Below are positions 45,265-56,099 of a DNA stretch of 64,000 bases, one piece after another. A program made the translations under genes and the position numbers. Position 1 is the first letter of the stretch; every line of letters starts with the position of its first letter. The DNA is from Exophiala sp. HKRS030 (Eukaryota; Ascomycota; Eurotiomycetes; Chaetothyriales; Herpotrichiellaceae). The notes below the pieces were generated by a model. That model was not told the origin of the DNA. It did not search any database and saw nothing but the letters and a program-made list of their open reading frames with translations. The DNA is taken from the NCBI GenBank assembly GCA_023897205.1, contig JAHWDD010000006.1, positions 4,464,001 to 4,528,000 of the forward strand, given 5' to 3'.

Positions 45265-46700
45265 TTCTTAACGGATAACATGAATCGTTAAAGTACGTAC
45301 TTACTCAACGGATCCCAGACTCATTTGAAATTGCTACACTACTTACTAGATACTAAGTACTAGTAGACACCTAGTTCTTTGATGAATACTAGAATTCAAC
45401 ACTCAGGATAATATTTAGACCTTGATAAAGCAGATTGCCATGACAAATAATGGGAAATACTAAGTACTAAGTACTTACTAAGTACTAATGAATTGTTCTC
45501 CATCTAGATACTTATAGTTGTTTAATGAGCAACGGAGATATCATCTCTTCTAATTAGAGTACCTTCATGCGGTAAGCAATGCCGGTCGTATACTGATTTC
45601 CTTGCCCGTGTACTAAGTTACTGTCCATTAGACCAACCATAAACGTGCCACTTGTTTTGGCTGAATTCGGACTAGCTGCGTTCGATTCCTTGAGTACTTA
45701 ACAACAAGTAAAGTACAAAGTACGGAAGCCCTTGCTATTAGTCTAACATCTTGCAAGTAAAAGCCAAGTATAGTATTGAATTCCGAGTGTTGTAAGATCA
45801 TCTTACCCTTAACCAAGAGTTCACATATATCTTATATTGCGCGAGTTATGATCGTTCACTAATTTCTCTCTAATCTTGGTTCCTCGCTCCATTTTACTTA
45901 AGTAACTACTACTAGCACAGTGTTAAGAAGTGAATATTGCCCTGTAAATTTCAGCTATATTAAGTCTACCATGATCCGTCATGTGCTTTACCAGTCGGAA
46001 CGTTTCGTTCTTAAGGTATCCATCCCCCTATAGTTCTTTTTCCTTCTGGTATCAAAGTACACGGCTTATAAGTACTAATATCCTATGCCCACCCATAATA
46101 GTGTCTCTTATTCTAGTATAGAGATTCTTCCGTATATCAGTTTTCGTACGGCTACTGGGCTTCTACTTACGTCCGTTGCAGGAAGAGTGTGGGAGAAACT
46201 TGCGAAAGAATTCACCGTTTCGTCAAATTGCTAATTGAAGTTCAGCACCTAAATCCTAGTTTTCATAGAGTCATCGAGCCTACTTTAGTAGCTTTTAATT
46301 TTCATAAAGTCCAAAACTACTCCTATACTGCCAGTTTGCGGATAGATAGATCTAGTATATATTCTCGCTTAGATCTCGATTAAAACACGTTTACTAGTAA
46401 ATCCTATAGGAATCTAATCTAGCTCGGATCACGATTAGAACCTAATCATAGTCCTTAAATCCGTGAGTTTCTTAGAGATTCGAGCAAGTATTAAATTAGA
46501 TTCGAACGAGTACTAAACTAGACTTAAGTGAGTATTAAACTAGATTAAACTAGGATTAAATTAGATTCTACTATAGATAAGTGTCTAGATAATAAGGATA
46601 AGGATTATAAGGATATGAGGATTATGAGGATTGTGAAGATGTGAAGTATCACAGGGTGGGTATCAAGTCATCGCCGTCACATACTACCACTAGTACTTGC
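45265..46700. repeat. AT-rich decayed repeat, probably a retrotransposon relic
   Basis: The composition shifts sharply from the roughly 50 percent GC of the neighbouring genes to clearly AT-rich sequence, with many TA steps and repeated AGTACT/ACTAAGTAC words (for example 45451-45490). From about 46380 to 46620 it holds near-repeats of CTAGATTAAACTAG-like words. No frame is open beyond about 65 codons. At 46047-46057 the word TGGTATCAAAG resembles the initiator-tRNA primer-binding site of Copia-type elements (TGGTATCAGAGC). The pattern fits a mobile element altered by repeat-induced point mutation. LTR ends and target duplication could not be fixed. Confidence 0.5.
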
Positions 46701-46886
46701 TGAGCACCTACATGGATATCTCCTGAGGACACCGGGGGTCATGAGCAGCGAGCCAGAAGAAGAGCTGGCTGTGAAAAGTTTGTTTCCATTTTATTGAACC
46801 ACTAGCAAGTAGCAAACGACCTGACATGCTACCAAACCAATACTTATAGTACCATCAGACAATCCCGGCCTCGCTTCCAATTTACC

Positions 46887-47150
46887 CTAGAGATCCAATT
46901 CTATCTCGACGCTTGCCGGCTGAGAAGAGCAAATCAAAACTGTCTGTGGCATATCACCCTCCGGTCCATGAACATCACCCTTCAAAAGCTTCGTCTCACA
47001 AGTCCCGCACGCGCCACTTCTGCAACCATAATCAGGTTTCAGGCCATGCTTTTCAGCAAGTTGTAGTAATGTAAGCCGATCCTTCGCTAGCCATTTCACT
47101 TTGACATCGGATTTCCGAAAGGTGACGTCTGCTTCTTCAATATCCGCCAT
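46887..47150 (-). CDS. Orphan 2Fe-2S ferredoxin domain, perhaps a gene remnant
   Basis: From the ATG at 47150 the frame codes 87 residues that make one plant-type ferredoxin domain. The cluster ligands are in YGCRSGACGTCETKLLKGDV and the later CSSQP. The frame stays open upstream to about 47264 (ELLAAEHQDDSKQIGEQHRL) without an ATG, and a stop lies just before it. This domain normally forms the C-terminus of a much longer oxidoreductase with FAD- and NAD-binding domains. Here no such domain is found upstream. It may be a small free-standing ferredoxin, or the remaining tail of a gene damaged by rearrangement near the AT-rich repeat 190 bp away. The cluster motif is intact. Confidence 0.6.
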   Translation of the reverse strand: MADIEEADVTFRKSDVKVKWLAKDRLTLLQLAEKHGLKPDYGCRSGACGTCETKLLKGDVHGPEGDMPQTVLICSSQPASVEIELDL

Positions 47151-47958
47151 CTCTGGTATTGAGACCTGCTTTGGTTTGGTGCGAAGGAATAGTGAGTGCG
47201 GCGAATAATATAGACGGTGCTGTTCTCCGATTTGCTTTGAGTCGTCCTGATGTTCTGCGGCCAATAATTCGATCTATTTTCTATCCTGTCCGTATCATGG
47301 TTGGGGAAACAGATGTTGAGGACGGCGTCTTACGACCCTGAAGTACGTTCGAAAACCCTGTGAGGGACAAATAATTACGGACCGTATCCTACATCGGAAA
47401 AAGGACAGAAGGATATGTCCGGCAGATATAAAAATTTATACACGAAGAAGCGGACCCCACTCAACGATCGGAATACTGCCCGCTGCAGAATACAATATTG
47501 AATCTACAGCATTTACCCACTTACGTAGTGGGTGACTTTCAAACTAACTGCGGTAAGCGACCATATACTTCACTGGATTGCACCTGGGAATATTAGAGCT
47601 AAGCATAGAAACTCTGTATGCAATATTTAGCTCCTCAATTCGTAGCTGTGTAATATCGTTCTTTTCAAGTTCATATGAACCTTCAACTCACGACGCTTCC
47701 GTGATAAAGTCACGATGAAGATAAACAGCAAGAGCATACCTACATATACTCCATAAGCCAAAGATGCACAATGCATCCAATGGAAGCAGCGCTATTGGCC
47801 GAGCTCTTCGCAAGACAGCTCGGCGTCTCACCCTCTCGCGTACGGATGTCCTTTCACTGAAGAGTTCAACTGCAGACTAATATCACAAAGCTCAAGATTT
47901 CCAGAGAACCTGTCGTCAATCGAGCACTTGGACGCAAATTCAACGTGGGCAAGCTATA
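47151..47958. other. Divergent intergenic region
   Basis: 800 bp between the orphan ferredoxin domain and the flavin reductase-like gene. I looked for the missing reductase domains of the ferredoxin on the minus strand and saw none. No gene is seen. Confidence 0.45.
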
Positions 47959-48765
47959 ATGCAGAAATCGATGCGGCCGTTGTCATTGGTATTCCCAATC
48001 GGCGCGTCGTCGGTGCTCAAATCATCCAGAGCGACAGTCAATTTTTCCACTTCTGTTCGGTGTTGTGATTCAAAGAATGACCGTACGCCTTATGGAGACT
48101 TGTCCAACTCAGTCAAGAAAATCATGCGTCATGTTCCTCACCCCGTCGCAATTATCACCGCAACTGATATCTCATCAACCTCGACTGGCGGCCAACAGAA
48201 TTGGAGAGGAGCGACTGTTTCGTCCTTCAACAGCGTCACATTGACACCGGCGCCTGTGGTTTCTTTCAACATCAAACAGATCTCGTCTACATACGACGCC
48301 ATTCGGAGCTCCGGCTTGTTCAACGTACACCTCCTGAGCGAAGCAAATGAAGCCACAGATGTTGCCACTAAATTCGCCAGCGGGAATGCCACATCGCCAT
48401 TTCACACGGAAGACGGCGAGATCGAGAGTTTTGCGCATCTCACTGATCCAGTGAGAACAGCAACATCGGGGAAGCTGGCACCGATACTCCAGTCTTGGGA
48501 CGAGGAAGGGCAACTGATGGTGCCGTTCAGGCTTCATTGTCGTTACATGGAGGATAAGACGGTGGAGGTAGGCGATCATGTCGTGGTGTTTGGTGAGGTG
48601 TCGCAAGTATTCTACGATGACAAGGCCTTCCATGACCGAGCTGCTACTGTACCAAAACCATGTTTGGTGTATGTCAATGGCCGTTACAGCCGGGTCGATG
48701 CACAGGGCCATATCAATGTGCCTTTTGTTCAGCGGCGGAAGATGAGCGTATTGTCACGGATGTAA
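47959..48765 (+). CDS. Mitochondrial-type flavin reductase-like protein
   Basis: A single exon of 268 residues. The first 35 residues (MQKSMRPLSLVFPIGASSVL) are basic and hydroxylated with few acids, like a mitochondrial presequence. The flavin reductase-like split barrel follows: KKIMRHVPHPVAIITATD, GATVSSFNSVTLTPAPVVSF, IRSSGLFNVHLLSEANEATD and VEVGDHVVVFGEVSQVFYDD. This matches the NADH:FMN oxidoreductase (RutF/HpaC-like) superfamily, whose members supply reduced flavin. There is an insertion around residues 150-175. It lies next to the ferredoxin domain and upstream of COQ6, so a link to electron transfer is possible but not shown. Confidence 0.85.
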   Translation: MQKSMRPLSLVFPIGASSVLKSSRATVNFSTSVRCCDSKNDRTPYGDLSNSVKKIMRHVPHPVAIITATDISSTSTGGQQNWRGATVSSFNSVTLTPAPVVSFNIKQISSTYDAIRSSGLFNVHLLSEANEATDVATKFASGNATSPFHTEDGEIESFAHLTDPVRTATSGKLAPILQSWDEEGQLMVPFRLHCRYMEDKTVEVGDHVVVFGEVSQVFYDDKAFHDRAATVPKPCLVYVNGRYSRVDAQGHINVPFVQRRKMSVLSRM

Positions 48766-49137
48766 AGTTTTAATTTTCAGCTTCTGCCCATGTATTTTTG
48801 CTTGTATGAAGCTAGGAGCCTGCCTTAGAATCATGCATCTCCTGTCTACTTACTTTTTTGGAATAGCAGAAGGGTGCCTTTAAGCACATGAAACATAGGA
48901 TGAAGTAGAAAGCAGGTACTTGCCAGCGAGGTCGTGTCTCAATGAAAAATACAATACGGTAAATTACAAATCTGGGACCACAGACGGTAAAAAGCGCTAA
49001 AACTTTCTCGTCCAATATAACAGACCACCTCAGGTCGAATCAGACAGCAAACCACAATTCCATCACAACAGTTCTCAACCAGCACATCTCTGAAGCAACA
49101 AGGTCCTCTGCAGCCTCCAGTACTGGAGTCACGCGAA
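48766..49137. other. Intergenic region
   Basis: 370 bp between two plus-strand genes, presumably the terminator of the first and the promoter of COQ6. Nothing else is seen. Confidence 0.4.
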
Positions 49138-50807
49138 ATGCCAATCAGAATCCCCACAAGCAACCACCGTTTCATCTGTACACAATGTCGAAAAACCTTG
49201 AACACCACTAAGAGGCGACGCTTCGCCTCTACCAGCACTCGTTCAAAGCCTGAGATATACGACGTCGTCACAGTGGGAGGAGGACCTGCGGGACTAGCTC
49301 TCCTTGCTGCACTGAGTATGCCATATTCCATTAACCCCTAGATTTCGACTCTTCCTATGGGAAGGCCACGCTAACTTAGAATCTCCACAGAATCATCACC
49401 CGTGACTTCTCATCTGAAAACAGCTCTGATCGAAACCCAAGACCTATCAAAGTTGAAATCATGGAGTATGTCAGAGTCACAGTACTCGAACCGCGCCAGT
49501 AGCTTGACGCCTACATCTGTGGCATTTCTCGACCGATCTGGTGCTTGGTCCCATGTCCAGCAGTCGCGCGTTCAGCCCTATGACGAGATGCAGGTGTGGG
49601 ATGCTTCGAATGATGGAGCCATCCAATTTGATTGGAGGAATGAATCGAGACAGTACAATGCGCCGCCGCAGACGGTAGCCACGATGACTGAGAACTCGAA
49701 TTTGACTAGAGGCTTATTGGAGCGGATCTCGGAACTTGCCGGAGAATCGTCGTTGTTTTCAAACACCAATGTTGCACAGATCGAGAATGGCAAGGATGAT
49801 CTCGAAGGCGCCAATCTATCGACTTGGCCTGTCCTAGCACTAGAAGTGAAGAATACGTCCCTTTCGACCTCGCGGCCTCCCTCTATCGCTGCCCGACTCC
49901 TCGTCGGAGCCGACGGCTTCAACAGTCCAGTCCGTTCATTCGCCGGCATCAACTCGAATGGCTGGGACTACAACCGGCATGGAGTTGTAGCTACTCTAAA
50001 GGTCCAGCCCACTGACAACAGCACCTTCGACGATGGCATTGACCTCTTCGCCGACGAGCCTGTCATATCCAACCGAGCAACGGCATATCAACGATTTCTA
50101 CCGTCATTCGGCGGACCAATCGCCATCTTGCCTCTGCCAAATAACCACGCCAGCCTTGTATGGTCCACGACACCCAGTAATGCAGCGTACCTCAAGTCCC
50201 TCTCTCCAGCATCTCAGCTAGCCATGGTGAATGCGGCCTTGCGTCTGTCACCAATCGACCTGAAGTACCTCTTCTCACTTCCCAACACTGCAGCGTCATC
50301 CGATGGCACCAACCATCACGAGGCCGAACTTCGATGGCGTCTGCAACACACGTCGCCACCGGCAGTGGCTCGCCAGCCCCGATCATAACCGCGATTCAGG
50401 AGGGTACTCTGGCGTCTTTCCCTTTGCGCTTCCGTCAAGCGACATCGCTGATAAATCCTCGTGTCGCGCTGATTGGCGATGCGGCCCATACAATGCACCC
50501 TCTGGCTGGTCAAGGACTCAACTTAGGTCTAGCTGATGCAAAGGCCCTGGCCGACACAATTGCTTACTCGGTCGAGCATGGCATGGATATTGGAGATATG
50601 ATGGCGTTGGAGCGGTATTCGAGTGAGAGGTTTGGGAAGGGACTGTTGATGGGTGGTGGAGTAGATCTTTTGAATCGCTTGTATCAGCTCGGTGCTGGAG
50701 GCGAAGGGCCCGTAAGTGGGTTATTGGGTAAGGCGAGAGGCATGGGCATGAATTTGATCGATGGGGTACCTGGCTTGAAGGGATTGATCATGAAGCAGGC
50801 AGGTTGA
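49138..50807 (+). CDS. coq6: Ubiquinone biosynthesis monooxygenase COQ6, with one apparent frameshift
   Basis: COQ6 is a mitochondrial FAD monooxygenase that hydroxylates C5 of the ubiquinone ring. Exons 49138-49315 and 49391-50807 encode 531 residues if one C is added to CCCC at 50377-50380. The N-terminus is basic and Arg/Ser/Thr-rich, as a mitochondrial presequence should be. FAD motifs are DVVTVGGGPAGLALLAALKS at about residue 42 and VALIGDAAHTMHPLAGQGLN with LGLADAKALAD near the C-terminal third. SESQYSNRASSLTPTSVAFL and RVQPYDEMQVWD are family blocks. The break joins ARQP to PIITAIQEGTLASFPLRFRQ. Without the extra base the protein would stop before the second FAD motif. An intact gene with a sequence error is the simpler reading. 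Confidence 0.92.
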
Positions 50808-50990
50808 AGACCAATTCTTGTACTATAAGCAGGAGCAGGTATGAGTCGTGCTTCATAGCTATGGATTCCACATGTGGCAATGGTATATCTTCCTGCTGTT
50901 CCTGAACTTCTCGTTCTTTGCTGCCGCTGCATTAGAGGTGGAGATCCGGCATGCTCCAGCCAGCAAGCTTATCTACTTCGGCAACCATAG

Positions 50991-53640
50991 TCACCCTCCA
51001 CCCAGACCCCAGGCTCCCAGTTCGACCTTCTCATCTGAAAACATCTCTACCATGAGCATTTCATCCCGTGTAGCCTCTCCAGGACCCTGGCCTTGTGCCA
51101 GTCTCTCTAGTACCAGCCACAGGCCACCACTGCCCGGACCTGCCCGTGATGGTTCCAGGTCCACATCGCCAATCCTCAGACCGGAAGCAACACTACTAAA
51201 CTCTTCGTTGTCAAACTCACTACTTGCCAAGACCTCCTTATAAGGCCCTTGTCCCCTTTCTAATGTCATTTTGAAGAGTGAGGAATGTGGAGCGACCATA
51301 CCTGCATGACGCGCGACGAAGGTGATACGGCTCAACCTTGTCACCGTCAAAGGCGCGAGTATCCGATCTCTATCGCGACTAAATAAACCAGGACTGCTTC
51401 TAATACTGAGTCTCCCAGCACCGTCCGAGGGAAGTGATGCCAAAGGTAACCCAACCTCAGACGAATAGAGATCCAAGTCAAAGTCTGTCTGTTGATTTTG
51501 ATCAAACGTTGAGCAGATGATCGTATAGGTACCTGCACTCAATTCCGTCTCGACGATGGCAATTCCTCGCCGATAGTCCCCTGAGTGTGCCTGTACATCC
51601 CTCGCTCTTAGTCGAGTGATCCTCGAGCCATTGCTAAAAACAACTAAGATCTTGACATGCGTCGATGTTGCTCGAGATGAAGTCTTCTGTTGCCCTAATT
51701 CGGGCACGCGCAGCACGACCGCGATCTTTTGTCGTACAGATAAGCAAAGTCGGAATTGTGGGTTGCTGAGGTAATTTGGTGAGTCAGAATTTCCCCCTGA
51801 ATTTGATCTTGTCCAACCAGAGGCAATACTCTGCTTTTGAGAGTACTGGAGCTGTGCTTCGGTGACAGAAACTTGCGCTTTGCCATATGCTGACAGTGTG
51901 AAGTTCAACTTTCCGGGCGGGAGGTCTTGAGTGACAACGACAACTGTATACTTTGTCCTCGCGGTTGCTTTGATTCTAAGTAGAGTATTAGGAGAGTCAA
52001 CGAACGGGCCTCTTCTTTTTGCGCCTTCACTAGAGATTAGTTTGTTGCCAGCTCGTTCGTAAAGGTAGAGACTGATGTAACCATTCCGACTCATGGACGC
52101 TTGTGTGTAGTCTCCGGTACGAAAATGTCGGTTTAGCAGAACCCAAACATCTCCATCCCGGGACGATTCCACGACGAACTGAGGGTGATTGACGAACAGA
52201 TTGCCACTAGCGTCGGACTGCTCTGGTACCAATGTAAAGTGTGCATCTTCGCGGTGGGAGAATATTCCGGGAGCCCAGTTGATATACATATTTTCAAAAT
52301 ATTGAAAGACGTTGTCGAAATCCATCCAAAATGTACCGGGCATCATTGCTTCGTCAATAGATGGAGGTTCCGACGTGGCCATGTCCTCGCGATTTGGTCT
52401 TCGACGTCTAGCGCCACGCCAAACATCGCCATCAGCCCACGGGTTCTTGATCAACATTTCCTTGACGCCACTTTCTTCAGACAATCTCAATATGGCATAA
52501 TCGTGCTCTGCTGCAAGACCAAGTTGTCGCTGCTCACGAAGAGGTAATTTTCCCGTCCCAATGGTAAGGAGGATATTTCCATCCTTGAATTGAGCAAATA
52601 TCTCATCCCAAAGCCGATCCGGTTCAACATCTTCGTCGTGTAGAAAGATTTGTTGCGGAATCCAGCCAGTTAAAACTGCAAGATCTGTTCCAGAGTTACT
52701 ACCCGGGAAATCGTAGCCTCCACGAACCTTGAGATAGGCCTTTTCGACGAGTGCTGGCCACAGTAGCCCTGGATGGCGACGGTCAATGACATGAAGAACT
52801 CGTGAGGACCTTGACGAAGGCAGAAAGTCATCAATTTCTACTCGTCTCCAACACCCATTGAAGTAAAGTCTCAGGATATATCGACCATTGGCTGAAAGAG
52901 ATATCTGGTCATTCTCATGATCGTAGGGATGGACTATTGTTCGCAATATCTGATTCCATGTTTAGTCTCCTACGTGCCGGGATTTTCAAGTTTCTTACCT
53001 TGGGATGGCCACGCTCCACTCGTGCGGTGCCAGCACAGAGACTGGCTACTACAGAGCAATCCGAAGTCATGTCTTGGACAAGATCCATGCTATCTGGAAT
53101 ATGCATTACTACTTCAACCGGTGAAGTCTGAGCACCGACGTCGGGATTACGCGGTGTCAGTGCTTCACGAGGACGCTTCCAACCAGCGAAAGACTCGAGT
53201 TGGGTCGCGGACAAGGGTAGACGGACTGGATCGGTAAACGGTTCATCACCATTCTTGAGAACAAACTCATCAGGCGAAGGAGGCTTGGTCCACGGTTTGA
53301 AAATCATTCCATGAAGCTTCGACCCCTCGAGGATGATGATATTTTCCCGGGTGGTGAGTTTTCGAGTCGAAGATGGTGGCTTCAGGTCTTGCTGCCCGTT
53401 AACGACAGCACTTGGACTTCCACGCGAGACCTTTAGACGCTCTGCTTGTGCCAAAAGGTGTTTACATTTTGCATCAATCCTCTTACGATCGGACGGTTTG
53501 TCAGCTAGTTTCAAGGCTTGCAGGTACAGTTCAGCACTGCGGATGATTGCTTCGAGAGCAGCATTATTTGTGGATTTGGTGGAGATCGTCTTTTCGGTGA
53601 GGCGCGCCTGCTCTTCGAGGGTGACGCTCCTGCCGTCCAT
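50991..53640 (-). CDS. palB: Calpain-like cysteine protease PalB/Rim13
   Basis: Two exons, 53640-52999 and 52949-50991, give 866 residues. PalB processes the PacC/Rim101 transcription factor in ambient-pH signalling at ESCRT-III sites. Residues 1-80 form an MIT-like helical region (EAIIRSAELYLQALKLADKP) that should bind ESCRT-III. The calpain core has catalytic Cys near 185 in MTSDCSVVASLCA, NGCWRRVEIDDFLP, His near 353 in LAAEHDYAIL and Asn near 373 in IKNPWADG. C-terminal C2-like/PBH repeats (HPQFVVESSRDGDVWVLLNR; GTYTIICSTFDQN) complete the usual order. Length agrees with the fungal family. The start MDGRSVTLEEQ is preferred to an ATG 15 codons upstream. The frame is intact throughout, which contrasts with the neighbouring COQ6. 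Confidence 0.92.
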
Positions 53641-54400
53641 GACAAAATGAGAGAAGATATGCAAAATGCCAACATGAAGAGGCAAGAAGGATTGCCGCTT
53701 GTGGATGTGGGATGGAAGAGGGAGTACGGAGTATTATTGTGTCGCGATATGCAGTACTACGCCGAAGACTGTTATACTCCACAGAAGTCACAACAGCCAC
53801 GACCGCATGACGACATGTGATTGCCAGGCCTTTTCATGGACGAAAGTCGGGAAAGAGCCCACGGAAGTAGCACGGGCAGCGTTCCGGTGGCTGGAGAAAG
53901 CCCCAAGGAGCCTACCCAGTGCCCGCGTCTGCCCACTCGTGCCCACTCTGCGAATCTGCGCCTGCGGTCCCCGTGGGACGTTTTCCTACTCCGTCACTCT
54001 CTTTGCTTCCACCTGCTCTTTTGCCTCGGCTGCGGGATTGAATCTGGAGAGCTGGGCTCACACATCCCCGAGCCACTCACGGCCAACATTATCCATGCTA
54101 CTCTTCCTCGCACCGATTCGGGAAGATGAGGATGTGAACTATTCCTCGTTTCCGTGAATTCTCAATCTTGTCTTGAACTCGACTTTATACTGCTGTTCCT
54201 CTTCCCGACTCCATCAATTCCCTTGACCTTCTACTCCCTTCGACACTCCTCACACATTACATGCTCGCTGCTGTTCGTTTGGTCCACTCTACCGGTAATC
54301 ATCTATCTTTCCAGTAGGTCACGAAGCAGCTCTCACTCTCGTCCGGGTGAACGATCAGACGCTGTCCATCCAAGAAAAGTTCTTCGATACACATACACCA
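53641..54400. promoter_or_regulatory. Divergent promoter region
   Basis: 760 bp between the divergent palB and carrier genes. The right half is pyrimidine-rich on the plus strand, as in fungal leaders. Open frames here are low-complexity. A shared promoter is likely, and no distinct operator was found. Confidence 0.45.
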
Positions 54401-55553
54401 ATGGCCGCAAATGAGCTGGCACCATGGGAGAGTGCTATCGCTGGTGCGACTGGTGCTGTCCTTGCCAATGCCATAGTTTATCCTCTTGACATGTAAGAAA
54501 ATCCCCAGTTCAGATCTCCATCAAGGCATACAAGCTCACACAGTCATTAGTGTCAAGACGAGATTACAGGTACAGATCAAGAAGAAGAACGAAGAAGCCG
54601 TGCATTCAGCCGAGAACCACCACTACCATTCTACACTCGATGCGATAAAGAAAATCATTGAACATGAAGGCATTAGTGGATTATATTCTGGCTTTCACGG
54701 TTCACTGCTAGGAGTGGCTTCCACGAATTTTGCATACTTCTACTGGTATTCATTAATACGCAAGACCTACAATCAATACCAAAAAGTTCCTGGAGCACAT
54801 CCAGGCACAGCGGTGGAGTTATCTCTGGGTGCACTTGCCGGTGCCGTAGCCCAAATCTTCACTATTCCTGTGGCAGTCATCACGACGCGGCAGCAAACGC
54901 AACCCAAGGGCCACAAAAAGGGATTCATCGATACCGGAAAAGAAGTTGTTCACAGTGAGGACGGCTGGTCAGGTTTATGGAGAGGTCTGAAGGCGTCCCT
55001 CGTTCTGTGTGTCAACCCCGCAATTACCTACGGCGCATACCAGCGTTTGAAGGACATCATATACCCTGGTCGTGTCAGACTACAGCCATATGAGGCTTTC
55101 TGTGAGTGTCAAGAATTCTGATCAAAGTCATTGCTATTCACTAACAATCTGGTCACAGTCCTGGGAGCCCTTTCAAAATCATTAGCCACAATTACGACCC
55201 AACCATTGATTGTGGCCAAGGTTGGACTCCAATCACGACCGCCACCAGCGCGGGAAGGAAAACCCTTCAAGAGCTTCTCCGAGGTTCTGAGATACATTGT
55301 CGAGCATGAAGGGCCTCGGGCTTTGTTCAAGGGCATTGGTCCTCAACTCATGAAGGGCCTACTGGTTCAAGGTCTCCTCATGATGACCAAGGAGCGAGTC
55401 GAGCTCCTGTTTATTCTATTCTTCGCCTATTTGCGAACCGTACGGGAGAAGAGGCTGAAGGCGATTGCCGAGAAGCTGAAGGACACCGCTTCGCCCGTTG
55501 CTGAAAACGTGATCGAAAAGGCCAAGTTAGCGATTCCTCTCTCTACCAAGTAA
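54401..55553 (+). CDS. ANT1: Peroxisomal adenine nucleotide carrier (ANT1-type mitochondrial carrier family)
   Basis: Three exons, 54401-54492, 54551-55101 and 55159-55553, give 345 residues. It is a six-helix carrier with three family repeats. Repeat 1 has IVYPLDIVKTRLQVQIKKK, with the intron inside the Px[DE]xx[KR] signature. Repeat 2 has LGALAGAVAQIFTIPVAVIT followed by TRQQTQPKGH. Repeat 3 has LGALSKSLATITTQPLIVAK. The atypical TIPVAVITTRQQ signature is characteristic of the fungal Ant1/PMP34-like peroxisomal branch, which exchanges ATP for AMP to fuel fatty-acid activation inside peroxisomes. The last 60 residues are an extra Lys/Ala-rich helix. Both introns (58 and 57 nt) keep frame. 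Confidence 0.88.
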
Positions 55554-56099
55554 TGGGATCTAACCAACTCACGTGGTTCCTACATATCAAAAAGATAACC
55601 AAGCAACGAACCAGAATTTCCAAGTTTCCCTTCTGGCCCTGCACAGCGGCAGGTAGAGACATCTGGTCGGAAGTTTGACAGTATTTCGCGCGAAAGACGT
55701 GGCTGGGAAAGGTTACACTCCCGATTTGCATGCATTTGACTTGTTTGGAGTTACTCGATTTTTAAACAAGTTGCGCCGGCCAAAGTACATTTTTAACGTC
55801 TATTGGATCGAGTGCGGAACATGACAATTTTCAGGATGTATCGATGTGCGTGCACAAGGTGGGCCTTGACTCCGCCTCAAGATCTTGTATCACTTCAATT
55901 GGGATGAAGAGAAGGGTTGGCAACAAGAAACCTAGGTAGATACACAAGAACGATTGTACACATAAGCAATTAACGCGAATTAAGAGATCCTGAATTGTCT
56001 ACGCTTCCATTCCGGACCGCTGACTGTCTATACCAATTGATAATGTACATTCCGGCGCCAACAACCAGAAATAATCTTACAGGTGACTATGAGTCAACT
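55554..56099. other. Convergent intergenic region
   Basis: 550 bp between the 3' ends of the carrier and methyltransferase genes. It is AT-rich in parts. No gene is seen. Confidence 0.45.
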
